A DNA stretch of 64,000 nucleotides, taken from contig CM053259.1 of the NCBI GenBank assembly GCA_028583405.1, positions 22,700,734 through 22,764,733 on the forward strand. The letters are read 5' to 3'. Shown here piece by piece: positions 62,823 through 64,000 of the stretch. Each line of letters starts with the position of its first letter. Within the stretch, counting starts at the first letter, position 1. The position numbers and the translations under genes were made by a program. Source of the DNA: Pogonophryne albipinna. Taxonomy: Eukaryota; Chordata; Actinopteri; Perciformes; Artedidraconidae. The notes under the pieces are model-generated. The model did no database searches. It worked only from the letters and a program-made list of their open reading frames with translations, and was not told where the DNA came from.

Positions 62823-63376
62823 GTGGTAAAAAGGGCAGATTTGCCTGATTGCAAATTTAGTGGTAGATTTATTCACTCAATAGGAGCGGCTAGGGTAACT
62901 GTGAAGGAGAAGTTTTTGTATCACTTCAGAGTAAAGATAACGGTGATGACAGTCATCCATTTCCCACAGCAGTCAAAAACAGTTTTCTTTTATCATCTGT
63001 TCTGCCCAATAAATTTACTGGGCAGAGATCTGATTCTCCGGTTCGGCTTAGACCTCATTTTTCCACAAATGAGGGTCTTAAAGTCCGACAGCCATCTCCT
63101 ACGATTGTTCAAAAACTGGCATTTGATGATAAAGAACTGGTGAATGTGTATCAATGGCTGCTGACATATCCTGATTCTCAGGCGTTGTTGCGTTTGACTG
63201 ATCAACGTGTTTTTCCACCTGCTGTGTTCATGGAGACTTCTTATTTGCATTGTACTGCTAACGTTGTTGATGATCCGTGTAAATGCTATGATGAGAGTTT
63301 TCTGTTAGAATGTGTGAATGATGAGCTCATGCTTAAAACTATGTATTGGAGTTTGCTGCGCAGAGCTGGTTCCTGA
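62823..63376 (+). pseudogene. protease remnant and pol linker, unit 3
   Basis: Frames 62,823-63,143 and 63,140-63,376 have the same translations as in the other units. Confidence 0.72.
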
Positions 63377-63465
63377 TACACTCACACCCACACAACACAA
63401 GCTGTGTCAAATCCCAGGGGCGGTCCACACATTTCACTAGCCAGGGGACCCACTGATAGAGGGAT

Positions 63466-64000
63466 TTGGGTCCAATCGTTAAAGATTGGGAGTCAGTCAC
63501 TGATTGGGCACCTACACACACAGAATATGTCATGTACTCTATGTCACGTGACATGTATAAGATGAAAATCTGCACGAACGTAGCCGTTCTGCGCACATTG
63601 CTGTTGGTTGAGGAGGATGACGTTGGTGATGCTATTTTTTCACCTTTACGGGTAATTCTCATATCTCTGAGCTTCCTGCCGCGCTTTCAGATGTGCCATA
63701 CTCACTCTGGGCAGCTCACAGATATGACGTAGGTTTAATGTCCACGTTCCGTTCAAACCCCAGTACCCATTGAAACGTGAAGCTGTTGATGGCATTCGGC
63801 CAGTGTTTACCTCTCTGTTTAAACAAGGGGTCATTATTCCGTGTAACGATTCCGGTACGCACTCCAGTGTTTCCTGTCAAAAAGATCAGAGACAAACCTC
63901 CTGACGAGTGGAGATTTGTCCAGGATTTACGAGCTGTAAATGCAGCTGTGCATGCACGCTCGTCCCGAATCCTTATCTGATTATTTCCCTCTGCAGCATT
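63466..64000 (+). pseudogene. retroviral reverse transcriptase, 5' part, unit 3
   Basis: Contains the fingers segment in 63,777-63,980 (Trp-Arg-Phe-Val-Gln-Asp-Leu-Arg). The palm with the catalytic Asp pair lies beyond the window. Confidence 0.8.

Larger units (their letters stand above)
58542..64000. repeat. tandem array unit 3, cut by the window end
   Basis: The first 5.46 kb of a third unit. It lacks the homopolymer differences of unit 2 and shares the LINE-tail and fucosyltransferase variants with unit 2 rather than unit 1. Confidence 0.97.
62101..64000 (+). mobile_element. endogenous retrovirus, 5'-truncated, unit 3 (cut by window end)
   Basis: The gag remnant, CA tract, protease remnant and start of RT are present and match units 1 and 2. 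The sequence ends within RT. Confidence 0.88.

Overview
The window reads as repeat-rich teleost fish DNA, probably from a percomorph-type fish. The signs are a tRNA-headed SINE, an L2-type LINE ending in an (ATTG)n tail, BEL/Pao fragments, many hAT elements with 8-bp target duplications, very long CA/TG tracts and a fish-type fucosyltransferase fragment. I see no intact host protein-coding gene. Everything coding-like is a transposable-element remnant, an endogenous-retrovirus remnant, or a broken fucosyltransferase exon.

Positions 1-21,470 are mostly single-copy, apparently intergenic or intronic DNA. They hold a CpG-rich promoter-like patch (about 980-1,510), three hAT elements or derivatives (3,235-3,494; 8,932-9,955; about 10,055-11,450, the last with a BED zinc-finger exon), a SINE (7,028-7,224), a 5' BEL/Pao fragment (11,515-12,500), a solo LTR (12,818-13,202) and a cluster of CA/TG microsatellites (18.1-19.5 kb). 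Positions 21,471-25,126 form a minus-strand element whose repeats are laid out as split direct repeats, as in DIRS/Ngaro tyrosine-recombinase retrotransposons. A 766-bp Harbinger-like MITE sits inside it. Positions 27.6-35.8 kb hold a second solo LTR, a hAT remnant carrying a 628-bp palindromic-ended MITE, and a nest of three elements: a hAT element inside an L2 LINE, itself inside a BEL/Pao fragment.

From 35,955 to the window end the sequence is a tandem array with a period of about 11.29 kb: unit 1 at 35,955-47,249, unit 2 at 47,250-58,541, unit 3 from 58,542 and cut by the window edge. Each unit carries, in order, a LINE 3' tail, an alpha-1,3-fucosyltransferase (GT10) fragment, a degenerate tandem repeat of about 170 bp, a CAAGTC-rich minisatellite between 102-bp direct repeats, a 5'-truncated gamma/epsilon-like endogenous retrovirus (gag, protease, RT, RNase H, integrase, a remnant of env, one 3' LTR), and a second copy of a 537-bp stretch found earlier in the same unit. 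The units are nearly identical, so the amplification is recent or partly an assembly product. Unit 2 contains a cluster of one-base homopolymer differences that looks like unpolished consensus.

The fucosyltransferase fragment shares one frameshift in all units and has unit-specific lesions, and the retroviral genes are broken at many points, so no working system is assembled here. The notable biology is the structure: a young segmental duplication that co-amplifies a glycosyltransferase fragment with a retrovirus, next to a three-level transposon nest.
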